This document shows, piece by piece, positions 1 to 10,067 of a DNA stretch of 64,000 nucleotides; the first letter of the stretch is position 1; each line of letters opens with the position of its first letter. Made by a program: the position numbers and the translations under genes. The notes beneath the pieces are model-generated. The model made no database searches and was not told the origin of the DNA. It saw nothing but the letters and a program-made list of their open reading frames with translations. The DNA lies in contig OZ020270.1 of the NCBI GenBank assembly GCA_963971225.1, forward strand, positions 76,028,432 through 76,092,431. Reading direction: 5' to 3'. The stretch is from Melieria omissa (lineage: Eukaryota > Arthropoda > Insecta > Diptera > Ulidiidae).

Positions 1-1582
1 ATGAACTTTGAAGTCAATATAGCCATCAATTAATTTTTTTCGCAGTTTTCCCATATTCTCAAACTTGTAATTAACCATGTGAAAATATAAACTAATAATT
101 TTATTTCGAACTCGCCACGTAAAAATATTTGTAAACATTTTAAATTGGGATCAACCACCAAATTTTAAAATCAATCAAAGCGTTGGTCATCAAAAAGCCA
201 TACACGACAAAGATTCGATTGATAGAAATATGATAGCAATTTCGGCAGCAAACCCGGTAATCGGCAACACAAACAAGCATACACACAATAATCGACAACA
301 ACAAAAACATTAGCGAATCCCGAGTAAACTTCGTTGAAACGATGATGACGATGCTTTGGTTCGTTGTTTGCTCTTTGCTTGCGATTCGGCAAACAAGATC
401 AAGAAACATACATGCAAAAACTGATTGAGCGAACACTACGCTGCAACAACCACCATTTCAATGTACACGAGTGAAGCCGTTGCGAACAATAACATTGCTT
501 TTTGCTGTTGTCCTACGAAAATCTAACAGAAAATGTTATGAACTTAACATTCTCAAATGCCTACGCTTCGCTCTTCCCGCTCGCATCATAGCAACCGAAA
601 ACACTTTTGTGCCCACATGCGCGTTCTATATTACTTCATATTCTTTGATCTTAGATATCATGGCCTCCAGTAGCTTCATTTCCACCATCAGCCAATGTTC
701 CTGAGACATTTGGCCCAACGCACAGTGATTCGTTTCATAGACAAAATTTAACGATTTTGATGTCATTTGAAACAAAACACTCCAACTAACAAAACCCCAA
801 AAAATCTGTGCAAAAAATCAATTAGTGTCTGTGCAAACGCGACTCAAAGTTGAAACTTGTTTCTCCAAAAAATTGAAACTCATATTTTCTGTGTTTTAGT
901 CTATTGAGTAAAAAACATTAAGAAAATACATGGTTACCAAGAAGTTGCTTAAACTTTCAATATAGAATAAGAAATGATGTGGACATTTTCGCTTTTAATG
1001 TTTTCTCAAAATTTGCAAAGCGTAGGCTTTTACTTCAGTTTTAATTCAAAATATTTTTCTAAATTAAAAATCTGAAAATTGACAAAACTTAGAGGAAAAT
1101 ATCTAAAAAGTATGTTCCTGGATTTTTTTTTATTTTAAGAAGCATTCTTCCTTTGTCGGATAATGTAATTACATCCTCCGATATCTTCCGATCTCAGAAA
1201 ATAATTCAATTTGAAAAGTGGTCTAAACACGTATTTTTCGACAACATTTATTTTATTTATCCCTAAAAGTATGCAATCAGCATGAAAAATGATAAAATCT
1301 GCAAAAATGCAAAACCACATCTATTATAATCGTTTTTATTGCAAAACTAGAGGGTCCTAAGACAATTTCTGTTACTCTTTGGAATAATCAATGTTGACGT
1401 TACCGATTAAATGTAAAATCTGAAAAATCTAGCCAACACTCTTGGTGCTATAGCTTTCCAAAAATGACGAAATTTGCAAATTTAGGTCTCAGGCATTGCC
1501 AAACTACAACAGCCTAAGAAAAACCAAATGGAGATTTTAATTCAGCAGACCATGGTTAACTAGTATACCAAATTTTATGTAG
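1..1582. other. AT-rich intergenic DNA, no gene recognised
   Basis: No reading frame here looks like a known protein, and no terminal repeats with target duplications were found. The stretch is AT-rich with many short homopolymers. The part at about 230-660 resembles the part at 9540-9905 and is listed separately. The right edge abuts the broken retroelement reading frame. Confidence 0.5.
230..660. repeat. Diverged dispersed repeat, related to 9540-9905
   Basis: Shared blocks occur in the same order and orientation as at 9540-9905: AGCATACACACA followed by CAACAACAAAAA, then GTTGAAACGA, then CAACCACCA with a nearby GTACAC, and finally an ATGCGC..TTCTATA...CTTCATATTC block. Spacing differs and divergence is high, so this is an old dispersed repeat of unknown class. 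It has no visible coding capacity. Confidence 0.35.
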
Positions 1583-2335
1583 AACAGACCACTCCTTCTA
1601 ATTTTGTCCCGCGGTTGTATGGAGACGAATCACTGTGCAACGGGCTGCTGCGGTCAATGAGCGCCACGATCAAATGTCGTTTAGCAACTGCATTGGCTGC
1701 GGCAATCGCCGCCGCTCTGGACGTGCTAGGCCTTTCCGTTTTTGTCGCGTCATCCTTCTGCTTCTGCCGTTTGCTAGAAGGGGCTTCCACCTCGGTTGAA
1801 CGCTGGCGCTTTCCGATGTTCTCCTCGACCCGGAACCTCGGGTCCGTGGGAGCACACCAAGTTTTAGCAGCAAAATGAGCTCAGCCTTTTTCCACGGTGT
1901 CCTTCGCCCAAGCCAGTCTGTCCTTCTCCTCCTTCGACAGGTGTGGCTTACCCTCAAGACGACCGCAGATTTTGACCACAGCCTTGTACTGCGATTTTGC
2001 CTTCAGCCCCTCCTTGTTGGGCTTACTCCTCGGCCCTTTCCTACTCGCGGAACTGGTGCCTTGGGATTGGCCCGGAGAGCGCAGAAGCACGTCTTCTTCA
2101 GCGCTTGTGATGCTGGCTACGCTTTCATGGTGCGAGCCTTCAGGGACTGCGGCACCTGAACGCTGCACCCTTTGCATTGAGCGTTGCCGCTACTGGAACC
2201 TGTCCCCATCCCAGAAGAGGTGGCCGTAGCAATACAACTGCTGGGACCTGCTCCAGTCCCAACAGAGGTGTGACCGCTGGCGACACGGCTTGTAAGTTCA
2301 CCGTGCCCGCCGGTGGTAGCAGTCACGCGTTCCAC
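1583..2335 (-). pseudogene. Retroelement ORF1-like protein, broken (downstream part)
   Basis: Minus-strand frames carry a basic, serine- and lysine-rich protein with stretches such as KPNKEGLKAKSQYKAVVKI and HLSKEEKDRLAWAKDT, followed by KRQKQKDDATKTERPSTSR and an alanine-rich segment. The reading frame changes at about 2117-2177 and again near 1880, so it is not intact. Composition and layout resemble the ORF1 of a non-LTR retrotransposon, but I see no zinc knuckle and cannot name the family. The protein begins at 4294 on the other side of a Transib insertion: removing 2341-4243 and one CGACG copy makes the frame continuous. A diverged host gene cannot be excluded. Confidence 0.45.
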
Positions 2336-2549
2336 CGACGCACAGTGGGGTATTGACCATTGAAAACGGCGATCAATTCTCCTGAGCTATTAAAATGAAT
2401 GTAAAGTATTTTTTTACATAGATGAAACATATATAAGACAAATTGAAAAAAAAATTGTTGTTGTTGTTGTTGTTTTTTTTTATTAAATTTATTCAATTTA
2501 AGTAAATATTTCATGTTTTGGGCTTCTCACACTAGAATTATTAAATGTC

Positions 2550-2637
2550 ATCGCTATTATTATCATCATTATCATCATCGTCGTCATCATCATAATCATC
2601 ATCATTATCATCATCATCATCATCATCATCATCATAT
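2550..2637. repeat. TCA/ATC trinucleotide microsatellite
   Basis: An interrupted (ATC)n tract ends in a pure run of about ten TCA units. It lies inside the Transib element and creates a false methionine-rich minus-strand frame. Confidence 0.95.
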
Positions 2638-2664
2638 CAAACGCAATATCATTACCAGACTGGA

Positions 2665-3383
2665 AATTAGTATTATCTGTTGAAGTTTTTACAGATGGTG
2701 ATTTTAAAAGTTCAATAGCTGATAGTGGTAGGTGTTGAATCTTTTGTTTAGAAAGTTTCCTTAAACTTGATAAAATTGGATCGGAAGCAACAAGAAATCG
2801 ATGCAAAATATCATGATTGGTTTTTTCTCGCTAGTCTTGCGTGTAAAATGTCTCTGTATTTTTTAAATTGTTTATTCAGTGCTTCTTCAGCTTCCTCAGT
2901 TAATTTGCCAATTGGTAACAGAGCGTGGTGTATTATTTCTGGCCCATGAATTAGAAATTTGTGCACCGTAGGTGGCATATTGCACCATGGATACTTTGAT
3001 ACAAAATATCTCGCAGTATCATGTGCGAAATTTCGGAACTTTGCAATATCTACCTCATGGCCACAAGAAACCACTATCAGTATAACGTGCAACCCTTTTA
3101 GCAAGTTCAAGTCAACATTCTTGATTTCAGACGATAGCTCTGCGTTTCGAAAGAACATTCTTGCCGTATTTCCATCATTTGAGTTGCCGAATCCGGGTTT
3201 CGGTTGATTAACAATCAAACCCCTTTTGAATATTTTTTTTGTTTCGTTAACAATTTTCTTCTCGTTTTCTGACCTTACTTGCCATTTTTTTATTGGTAAT
3301 TTGTACGATAAATGAAGAAGGCATTCAAAAAATCGTATCCAATCATGCAGTACTGACAGTCCAAAATTAAGATTAGTAGCATA
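2665..3383 (-). pseudogene. Transib transposase, C-terminal fragment
   Basis: The minus-strand frame reads FGLSVLHDWIRFFECLLH, then KPGFGNSNDGNTARMFF, then MPPTVHKFLIHG, then LPIGKLTEEAEEALNKQF. The EEA.EA.NK segment corresponds to the region carrying the catalytic glutamate of the Transib/RAG1 core (family knowledge). About 180 residues are open to a stop near 2808. A shift of frame then continues with FLVASDPILSSLRKLSK to about 2665. The N-terminal two thirds, including the two catalytic aspartates, are not recognisable upstream. Transib transposases cut and paste DNA in the nucleus by the chemistry later used by RAG1. This copy is a non-functional relic. Confidence 0.72.
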
Positions 3384-4248
3384 ATGATACTTTTATCCTT
3401 CTAGTTCTGTCCTTATATAGAAGCCTACACATATGTCTAGAAATAGATTTGAAATCTAAATATATCAATGACAGGGCCACTTTAACTCGGAATGTCAAAA
3501 TATTTGATCAAATCAAAAATTATAAGAATTTCATATACAATTTTTTTTACGAAGGTACAATAAAAGTATTAACAAAACTAATATGCCCAACCTTATTTGT
3601 AATGCCTTGCAATAGAATAACAAAACCAAAACAGAAACATGAAACCAACAACATTGATTATTCCATGAAGATCAAGCGAAATCACAAAATTTGGCACTGA
3701 CTTTGAAGCACTAAAACTTAAATATTTCAGAAAATGCACAAAAGTGCACTTTAATTTTTTGCAATATAGTAGTCAAATATATGTTCTTTACATATCATAT
3801 AAAATTATTACGGCCTTTCACAGCCAAAGTAACTATATGTCTACCTATATCCTTTAATTATGTACAATTTTAAGACTATAACTAACACTCTTTTATAAAT
3901 TATTAATACACATATTCTACAAACATAATTTTGTTTAAACATTAGTACAATACCTGAGGTGGAAGGTTCCATATTAAAAAAATTGAGTTTTGCAAGAATG
4001 ATATTAAAAAAAGCACTTCAAATCACTGGCAAATGCGTAACGCGCTCTAAACACAACGGAGCAATGAACAAATATGCATTTTGCAAAGCGCACTGTGACA
4101 ATACCGTTCAATGTAGATCATTTATTTTTTCACCCAGTGATGCACAATTTTATCTACTTTTCCCCCTTACCAAATATTATCAAGATATTTGAATTTCATT
4201 TTTTGAATTAATCGCCATTTTGGGCATCAAATACCCCACTGTGCGACG

Positions 4249-4362
4249 TTTGGGCTGAAGTCCCAGCCCGATTGTTAATTTCGTCGACCTCCATTGAAAG
4301 TGTTTTTATCGGGGATCTCCATCCCCTAGCGTTTTATGCCTATCCGCCAGGCACCCCTTAAT
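4249..4362 (-). pseudogene. Start of the ORF1-like protein and adjacent leader
   Basis: An ATG at 4294 (minus) opens with MEVDEINNRAG and, once the Transib insertion is discounted, joins the frame at 2335-2117 (SVERVTATTGGHGEL). Upstream sequence (to 4362) is GC-richer than its surroundings and continues beyond the MITE at 4363-4795. This placement supports an old retroelement 5' end rather than a host exon. Its identity is not established. Confidence 0.4.
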
Positions 4363-4795
4363 ACCCGTGACAGACATGTAGTACAAAAATCCTGCTAGTA
4401 CAAAAAACCAATGTCTGTCATCGATTTTTTCAACTTTTGTTCGAAAGCAACTGGATTTTTGTACTACAATCATAGTACAAAAATCCAGTAGAATACCACG
4501 AACAGGAATGGGATTTTTCAGTTTACTACAAAGGGAACCGACTGGAATAGAAACGGAACATACAGCAAAGCTTAAACCGCTTTAAGCTCTTAAAGCTCTT
4601 CGTTGACAACCTCACTGCAGGAATAGAGAATGAACAGAAAATATATTTCCGTTATTTTTAAATTTGTTTTCGCCGCTGTCAAAATGTACTACGTAGTACA
4701 AAAACCAAGTGTGTGTCAGCATGCTAGTATGGGTTTTTTAGAGCTTTGATTGTAGTATTCTTCGTAGTACAAAAATCCTATGTCTGTCAGCAGTA
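4363..4795. mobile_element. PIF/Harbinger-like MITE, 433 bp
   Basis: Terminal repeats are TACCCGTGACAGACAT and TACTGCTGACAGACAT (13 of 16 match), flanked by a 3-bp TAA duplication (4360-4362 and 4796-4798). TWA duplications are typical of PIF/Harbinger elements. The motif GTAGTACAAAAATCC or close variants occurs about six times near both ends in both orientations. There is no coding capacity. It is inserted in the leader of the retroelement at 1583-5090. Confidence 0.65.
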
Positions 4796-5100
4796 TAACA
4801 ATGAGTAGAATATGGCTTGACATGCCGCCCCTCGGGCACGGCATATCCAGCTAAACTCCTAAGGGCGCCATGCGAAGCCATAGTCCAATCTTTGCTAGGC
4901 ACCATTTTTCCTTACCGGCTGTGCCTGCCAAAGCAGACACATCCAGGAGGCCAAATGGTGCGCATTCCCCGGTTGGTACCCGCTTGGAGGGTACAGTTAA
5001 GAGGATTTTTGCCAACCGAAAGCCAGATGAAGTACGGCATTAATTTCAGCGCCGCCTCACATGTTAAGGCATGCCTACGTTTAAAAAAGAGTACAGTGCG
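4796..5100 (-). mobile_element. GC-rich leader of the broken retroelement
   Basis: This sequence is contiguous with 4249-4362 once the MITE is discounted and is clearly more GC-rich than the flanks. Read on the minus strand it precedes the ORF1-like ATG at 4294. No conserved protein is seen. Its outer boundary is near 5090-5100, where composition returns to AT-rich. Confidence 0.35.
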
Positions 5101-5405
5101 TGGTCAAGCAATTAGCACGGTTCAAGCAATCAAACGCTTTTTATGTTTAAAACAAACTCTTACAATTTTAATTTTTGAATTCAATTATATTTTAATTACA
5201 GAAGAAGATACATTGTGACCGAAAAGTCTCCGGAAATTCTCATTTAAAATTCGCGCGCTGTATATTTTTCGATATTTTAAGTTTCTGTAGGTTGGTAGCA
5301 CTGTCCTTAATTACTATGCCAAAAATGAGCGCGATCTGTCAGACAGTTTGTTTACGGCAGCTGTTGAAACCAGTTCACCTCAGTAGTGCGTTGCGATTTT
5401 GTTGA

Positions 5406-6247
5406 GAATTTTCTTCAAAATGAGTACCGTGAACAGGTCTCTTTGGACGTGCTTGATCGTGCCAATTCCGATCCAACTTTCATGGAACGCATCATAACTG
5501 GTGACGAGACATGGGTCTACCATGCCAAAGTCGCTCGAAAATCAAGGTAATGCTGATTGTTTTCTTCGATATTCGTGGTGTGGTGCATCATGAATTCGTC
5601 CCTGAAGGACAAACAGTCGGTAAAGACTATTATTTGACTGTTTTAAGACGTTTGCGTGAAAATATCCGCCGTAAACGGCCTCAATTGTGGAAGGATAATT
5701 CATGGATTTTTCATGACGATAATGCTCCCTCGCACCGAGCCAACATTATCAACGATTTTAACCCTTATTCTCATACCCAAACTTACTAACGTCGTTCCAT
5801 TTCATGAAATTTTTAAGTTTTCAATATTTTGTTAATTAAAAAGTGATTTTTTTTTTAATATATGATTTGTTCGCTTTTCACCTAAATAACGAGGACTTGG
5901 AAGGTACAAACAAAATTTTCATTATTTGTCAGTTTTTTTCACGAAAATACATCGCAGTGGGCACCCGGGTACCCGGGTATGAGAATAATACCATCGAACA
6001 GCCACCGTATTCACCTGATCTTGCACCATGTGACTTTTTCCTGTTTCCCAAACTCAAATTACCACTCAGAGGAACGCGTTTTGAATCCATAGAAGACGTA
6101 AAACAGAATTCGCAGAGGGAACTCAAAGCCATACCGGAAAGCGCCTATAAAAAATGTTTTGATGATTGGAAGAAACGTTGGCATATGCGTATCGCTTCTA
6201 ATGGATCATATTTTGAAGGAGATAAAATAAATATTGATGAAGATTAA
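5406..6247 (+). pseudogene. mariner transposase, broken
   Basis: The catalytic signature of the D,D34D mariner family is visible in three frames: TGDETWVYHAKVARKS near 5500, HDDNAPSHRANI near 5720, and PPYSPDLAPCDFFLFPKLK at about 6003-6059. Mariner transposases cut and paste DNA at TA dinucleotides in the nucleus. The frame shifts after the first aspartate, and a 227-bp insertion separates the second and third aspartates. The C-terminus is normal, ending EGDKINIDED. The N-terminal helix-turn-helix region is absent, so the copy cannot be active. Confidence 0.85.
5762..5988. mobile_element. Small CCCT-ended insert within mariner
   Basis: It starts directly after a TTAA (5758-5761) with CCCTTATTCTCATACCC. 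It ends with GGGTATGAGAATAA, a perfect 14-bp inverted match, preceded by the palindrome ACCCGGGTACCCGGGT. The outermost GGG and a second TTAA are missing on the right. This fits a piggyBac-type mini-element related to the one at 10068-11009, but the damaged right boundary leaves it uncertain. Confidence 0.5.
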
Positions 6248-6297
6248 GAATTTGGCGTTTTATTTAAAATTTCCGGAAACTTTTCGGTCACAAGGTA

Positions 6298-7004
6298 GGT
6301 TTAAAAAAACAGAAATTTGTTCAATACACCGTTCCAAACTACTTAAAACATTATTTACCTACCCGCAATGCGAGTATTTAAAAAAAAATGCACAACTTTT
6401 TCATAATGATTTTACAATACGAATGCACACTTCACTATTCAATATTTGCACCAAATGTTCAATCAAAGAAAATAAACATACAGAATGCGCATGTCATACA
6501 AGTACAAATTTTGTACGGCGGGTTCTCACCAGTGTGCTTACTTAATTTTTCATTTATGTGGTAGACCCAGTGAAAAAAATGTGGTAGATTTGAATGAAAT
6601 GTGGTAGATTTTTTGTATTGTACATTAATAGTATTTTATTGCATTTGTACATTTATTGAATTTCATTGTATTTGCACATTAATTGCATTTTACGTTCTTC
6701 TATGCACTTTAACCTGTGCCGGGTTTCTTCCCATTGTTTTTTGTATTGTTGACTATTTTTTTCTTTTTTGGGAGCTCGGATTCTTAAAAAACTAAACACT
6801 ACTAAAAAATAAAGGCAAAAATTAACTTCAACTTTTTTAGAAATTTTTCCATTTTAATTGCACCTGCCGCCAAAACAATTTCCAAACTGTCAACTATTTG
6901 TAGTGCACTGCTTTCGAAGTGATGAGAGTGCTACCACATAAGTTTTTTTTTTGCACATTTTCACTTATAATGTTCAATGCAGCCCTAACATAAATTTTAC
7001 AACA
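6298..7004. other. AT-rich spacer, nothing recognised
   Basis: There is a short repetition of ATGTGGTAGA (6555-6610) and a T-rich stretch with repeated GTACATTAAT/TTGCATTT phrases. No protein or terminal repeats were found. Confidence 0.5.
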
Positions 7005-7214
7005 TACAGTCTGTCCAGTAGAAGCGTGATCACCGTAACTTGGAAACTATTTGTCCGATTCGTTTCAAACAAACTGCATTTTATAAGTTTATAATATGTA
7101 TTGTACGTAATATTATTAATAACAGGTATAGTCGCCGCCATTCGCTATTATGGCCTCAAACCTCCGACCCATACTTTGCGCTAAGATCTGAGCAAGTTGC
7201 CGAAGCAATCGACT

Positions 7215-7960
7215 TCAAATCAGCCGAATTTGTCTCGATAACGGTTTTGCTGTCCATATAGTATTTCCTCTGAGTTTCTGCTTTACAATTGCCAACACAT
7301 TTTCTATCGGGTTGGCATCAGGCGACTGTGAGGGCCAATCTAACACTTCTACCCCATTTTGCTGTTTCCACTCAGCACACATTCGGCTGCGATGTTTGTG
7401 GTCGTTGTCTTCTTGTATAATCCAAGAGAGTCCTCTTCTCCCGAACATCTTCGTAGCTGATGGTAATAAAGCTTTTGCATAAATTTTGTTCATCAAAACC
7501 GCGTTCAAGTTGGTGGTAATAACGAAAAGTCTCCCAAATCCTTTTTCTAAGAAGCAGCCCCAAACATGGACCTTTACTGGGTCTTTAACAGTTCGTTGGA
7601 ACAATCGGTTGATGGCGGCACACCAGGATCAAGTTATGCTACTAATTGCCCAAAATTGGGATTCATCCGTAAATATTACATCATTCCAATTCCGATCTTG
7701 ATTGGCATAAGCCCAGGCAAGCCGTTTTTAAACGTGTGATGATGAGAGCGACAGTTTTTTCATAGAGCTCCGGCTTTAACGTCGTTAGATTTAAACGTCC
7801 TCGAATCGTCTCTTTTGATATTTGAACACCACTTTTCTCTAAAACTGTTTTCGTTTTACGCAACGATAAGCCCGGCTTCGTCGCAAACAAATCAATGATC
7901 TTCTTGTCCTGTTTTGGGAGGTCTTTTTTTCAAGGCTCCGCCCAGCCAAATCGTCGACAT
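7215..7960 (-). pseudogene. Tc1-type transposase, broken
   Basis: The minus-strand fragment at 7215-7604 carries the D34E catalytic pair: IQEDNDHKHRSRMC supplies the second aspartate and DWPSQSPDANPIENVL the glutamate. The preceding segment at 7681-7890 reads LSLRKTKTVLEKSGVQIS, a helix-turn-helix-like region. The coding sequence continues leftwards of the SINE and is split by frame changes near 7605-7680. The enzyme would excise and reinsert the element at TA sites. Its motifs resemble the Bari/Tc1 branch, which is a tentative assignment. Confidence 0.85.
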
Positions 7961-7984
7961 TTTTTGCTTCCATATACCGATTCG

Positions 7985-8300
7985 TCAGTTAGTGCGCGGT
8001 CCAACGAGTCGCATGCAGAGCGACGCAAGATCGAATACTGCATGTAGTAACACCTAAAAAAAATAACGGGAAACTCGTTTTCTCTTTCGGTGGCTGTCCT
8101 CTCAGCTGGAAATTGCAAACCTCTGAGAGTAAAAATTGCCTATGAAAAAGCTCCCAACCTGCCGCTCGGAACTGGCATAAAAACTGTAGGTCCCTTCCAC
8201 CCGCGTACAAAATTCACACGCACAACACGGGTGGTTGCGGGAAGCTAGGCCTTAGTCTCGCGTAAGCGGGCTGTCGTGCCAATCAATTATTAATTATTAT
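7985..8300 (+). mobile_element. tRNA-derived SINE (family 1)
   Basis: The head retains tRNA-like promoter parts (CAGTTAGTGCGCGG for box A, GATCGAATAC for box B) and the tail ends in (AATT)-rich repeats. It is flanked by TACCGATTCG (7975-7984) and TACCGAATCG (8301-8310), a 10-bp duplication with one mismatch. The same family occurs at 45258-45587 and 45632-45823. It has no protein and depends on a LINE partner for movement (family knowledge). Confidence 0.8.
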
Positions 8301-8599
8301 TACCGAATCGTCCGCCTCGTTAGGAATGACTTCGACTTCTTCATATATTTTGCTGCAGCTAAACGTGACATTTACGGCCCTCTAGGGTGTAGACAAAGGA
8401 ATACGGCTTCAAGTCGCTTCTCTCACGCGGAGCTCATCTTGTTAAAACACCCTGTACTTTGTAATTGTTTAACGACACTGACAATTTTTGCAGTGCGTAT
8501 TACAAAAATTATGAGGCTACTTAGGTGCATTCCAATTTTTTTGATAACGGTACTCTAAGTGATAATTTGGTCGATCACACTTCTACTGGACAGACTGTA

Positions 8600-10063
8600 A
8601 AGCTCTAATTTACTTGGAGTAAATTGCGCTCTTTGGTTGCGCTCACTGCATTTCTGATTTCTGGCTGGCTTTTGTTCTTCTTCTACAAGCCTGCACGGCG
8701 TCGCATATTGCTCCTGAACTCATTGCAGACTGTAGTGTGCGCAAAATCATAGAAAAGAAAATAAAATATGGTTGTCATGACGACTTATATGGTCACTACA
8801 AACAAAGTTCCTAAAGAACTTATTAAAAAAGTAGACCTAATATATTATTGCATGAATAGGACAATCGGATAATTGCTTTAGATCGGCTTTACAATTGAAT
8901 AATGAGTCGTACAAATTTATACAGATTTTTTTTAATTATTTGAAAGATGTTAAATGTATGGATAATTTAATTTTTATTTTTAGAACTAAAATCTGTTTTT
9001 TAATCACTGATAAAATTAAGCAATAACCCACTTAAATGTTTTATAACAAAAAAGTTGTTTAACCAAGATAAACTAGAAAATACCTTTGCAATTTTGGGAC
9101 AAAATTCAAGTAGTACTCGGTCAAGTGTAACAACTAATTTCGAAGATACACAGGATTCAAATCCTACTACATGCTGAGACAGACGAAACTGTATTTATTA
9201 TTATTTAATTTCAGCAGTAATTACAACAATTATTACAACAAATTATTTTGTAGATAAAAACTTCGACAATCGAGTAAAAATTAACATGGATAATAATTGG
9301 GGCATATGCTTCCAAAAACTAAGAAATGATGGCCTTTTCACTGCGCTAAGTGAAACATTTTCCATACAAATTATCAATCGGTTACAGACTTTTGCTACCT
9401 ATTTGCTCCTACAGATTTCCAGACAATGCTGTGACAGTAAATTAAAAAAAGGAAGTTCCAAACGATGTAAAACATAAACAATAAAAAAACAGCAAAAGAA
9501 GAGCTGTTTAAATTTTTCTCGAGCTGTGTAGCAAAACTAATCGTCAACACAAAAAAGCATACACACAAAAACTACAACAACAAAAAGCAATGGCGTCGTT
9601 GAAACGACGATCATTGCGCTGGCTGGTGTTGCTGTGAGAAATTCGCAAAAAAAATTATTTTGTGACCAAAACAACCACCAACGCCTCAAAGTACACAGGA
9701 GAAGCGATACTTGCACTTCATGTGTGTTTGTTGTAGCGCGTGCTTCAGTTCACACAGTCAATGAGCGTAAACTGAAGCGCTTTCTCTCTTGCTGGCACCA
9801 CTCTTTCCCTTTTGTGGCTTCCCCCCGCTCTATGAAGCTCGCAAACAAAAATTTGAATTTTTGAGCTCAGATGCGCCTTCTATACACTTCATATTCGCGT
9901 GTGGAAACTATTTTAGTACATCTTATTTCCACTTAAAGATGAAAATGTAGATTTTTAGTAAGCGCGCTAATTGCTTGACCACCCACTGTATAAATATTCT
10001 ACACCTGAATGGTTCCATGGCGAATGATGTGACCATAAATTTACAATATTAGATTTGATTCTT
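8600..10063. other. AT-rich intergenic DNA
   Basis: No recognisable protein was found. Short open frames (for example 9286-9477) show no motif. The part at 9540-9905 is a diverged partner of 230-660. Confidence 0.5.
9540..9905. repeat. Diverged dispersed repeat, related to 230-660
   Basis: It matches 230-660 in block order: AGCATACACACA, CAACAACAAAAA, GTTGAAACGA, CAACCACCA, GTACAC, and ATGCGCCTTCTATACACTTC. The class is unknown. Confidence 0.35.
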
Positions 10064-10067
10064 TTAA

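Larger units (their letters stand above)
2341..4243. mobile_element. Transib DNA transposon (RAG1-related), decayed
   Basis: The 1,903-bp element starts CACAGTGGGGTATT and ends with its exact complement. Each terminal repeat is bipartite over 39 bp: 14 identical bases, 8 variable bases, then AAAACGGCGATCAATTC on the left against AAAATGGCGATTAATTC on the right. It is flanked by the 5-bp duplication CGACG (2336-2340 and 4244-4248). Transib elements are known for CACWRTG termini resembling the V(D)J heptamer and for 5-bp CGNCG-type duplications. The minus strand encodes the C-terminal part of a transposase. The element interrupts the ORF1-like frame of an older retroelement. Internal decay and a TCA microsatellite make it inactive. 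Confidence 0.85.
5211..6295 (+). mobile_element. mariner element, deleted and interrupted
   Basis: Terminal inverted repeats (left CATTGTGACCGAAAAGTCTC, right the complement with few mismatches) are flanked by TA (5209-5210 and 6296-6297). The element is 1,085 bp. It encodes a broken mariner transposase and contains a small insertion (5762-5988). The N-terminal DNA-binding half is largely missing. Confidence 0.85.
7007..8597 (-). mobile_element. Tc1-family transposon with nested SINE
   Basis: Terminal repeats of about 28 bp (starting CAGTCTGTCCAGTAGAAG on both ends) are flanked by TA duplications (7005-7006 and 8598-8599). The element is 1,591 bp including a 316-bp SINE at 7985-8300. The transposase lies on the minus strand in fragments. 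The intact ends suggest modest age, but the gene is frameshifted. Confidence 0.9.

Noticed and set aside
2550..2806. Methionine-rich protein on the minus strand
   Set aside because: It is the translation of a TCA microsatellite inside the Transib element.
5963..5978. CCCGGG/GGTACC palindromes as cloning-vector residue
   Set aside because: The same words recur inside TTAA-flanked elements at 10111, 10787 and 10977 with conserved context, so they belong to transposons.
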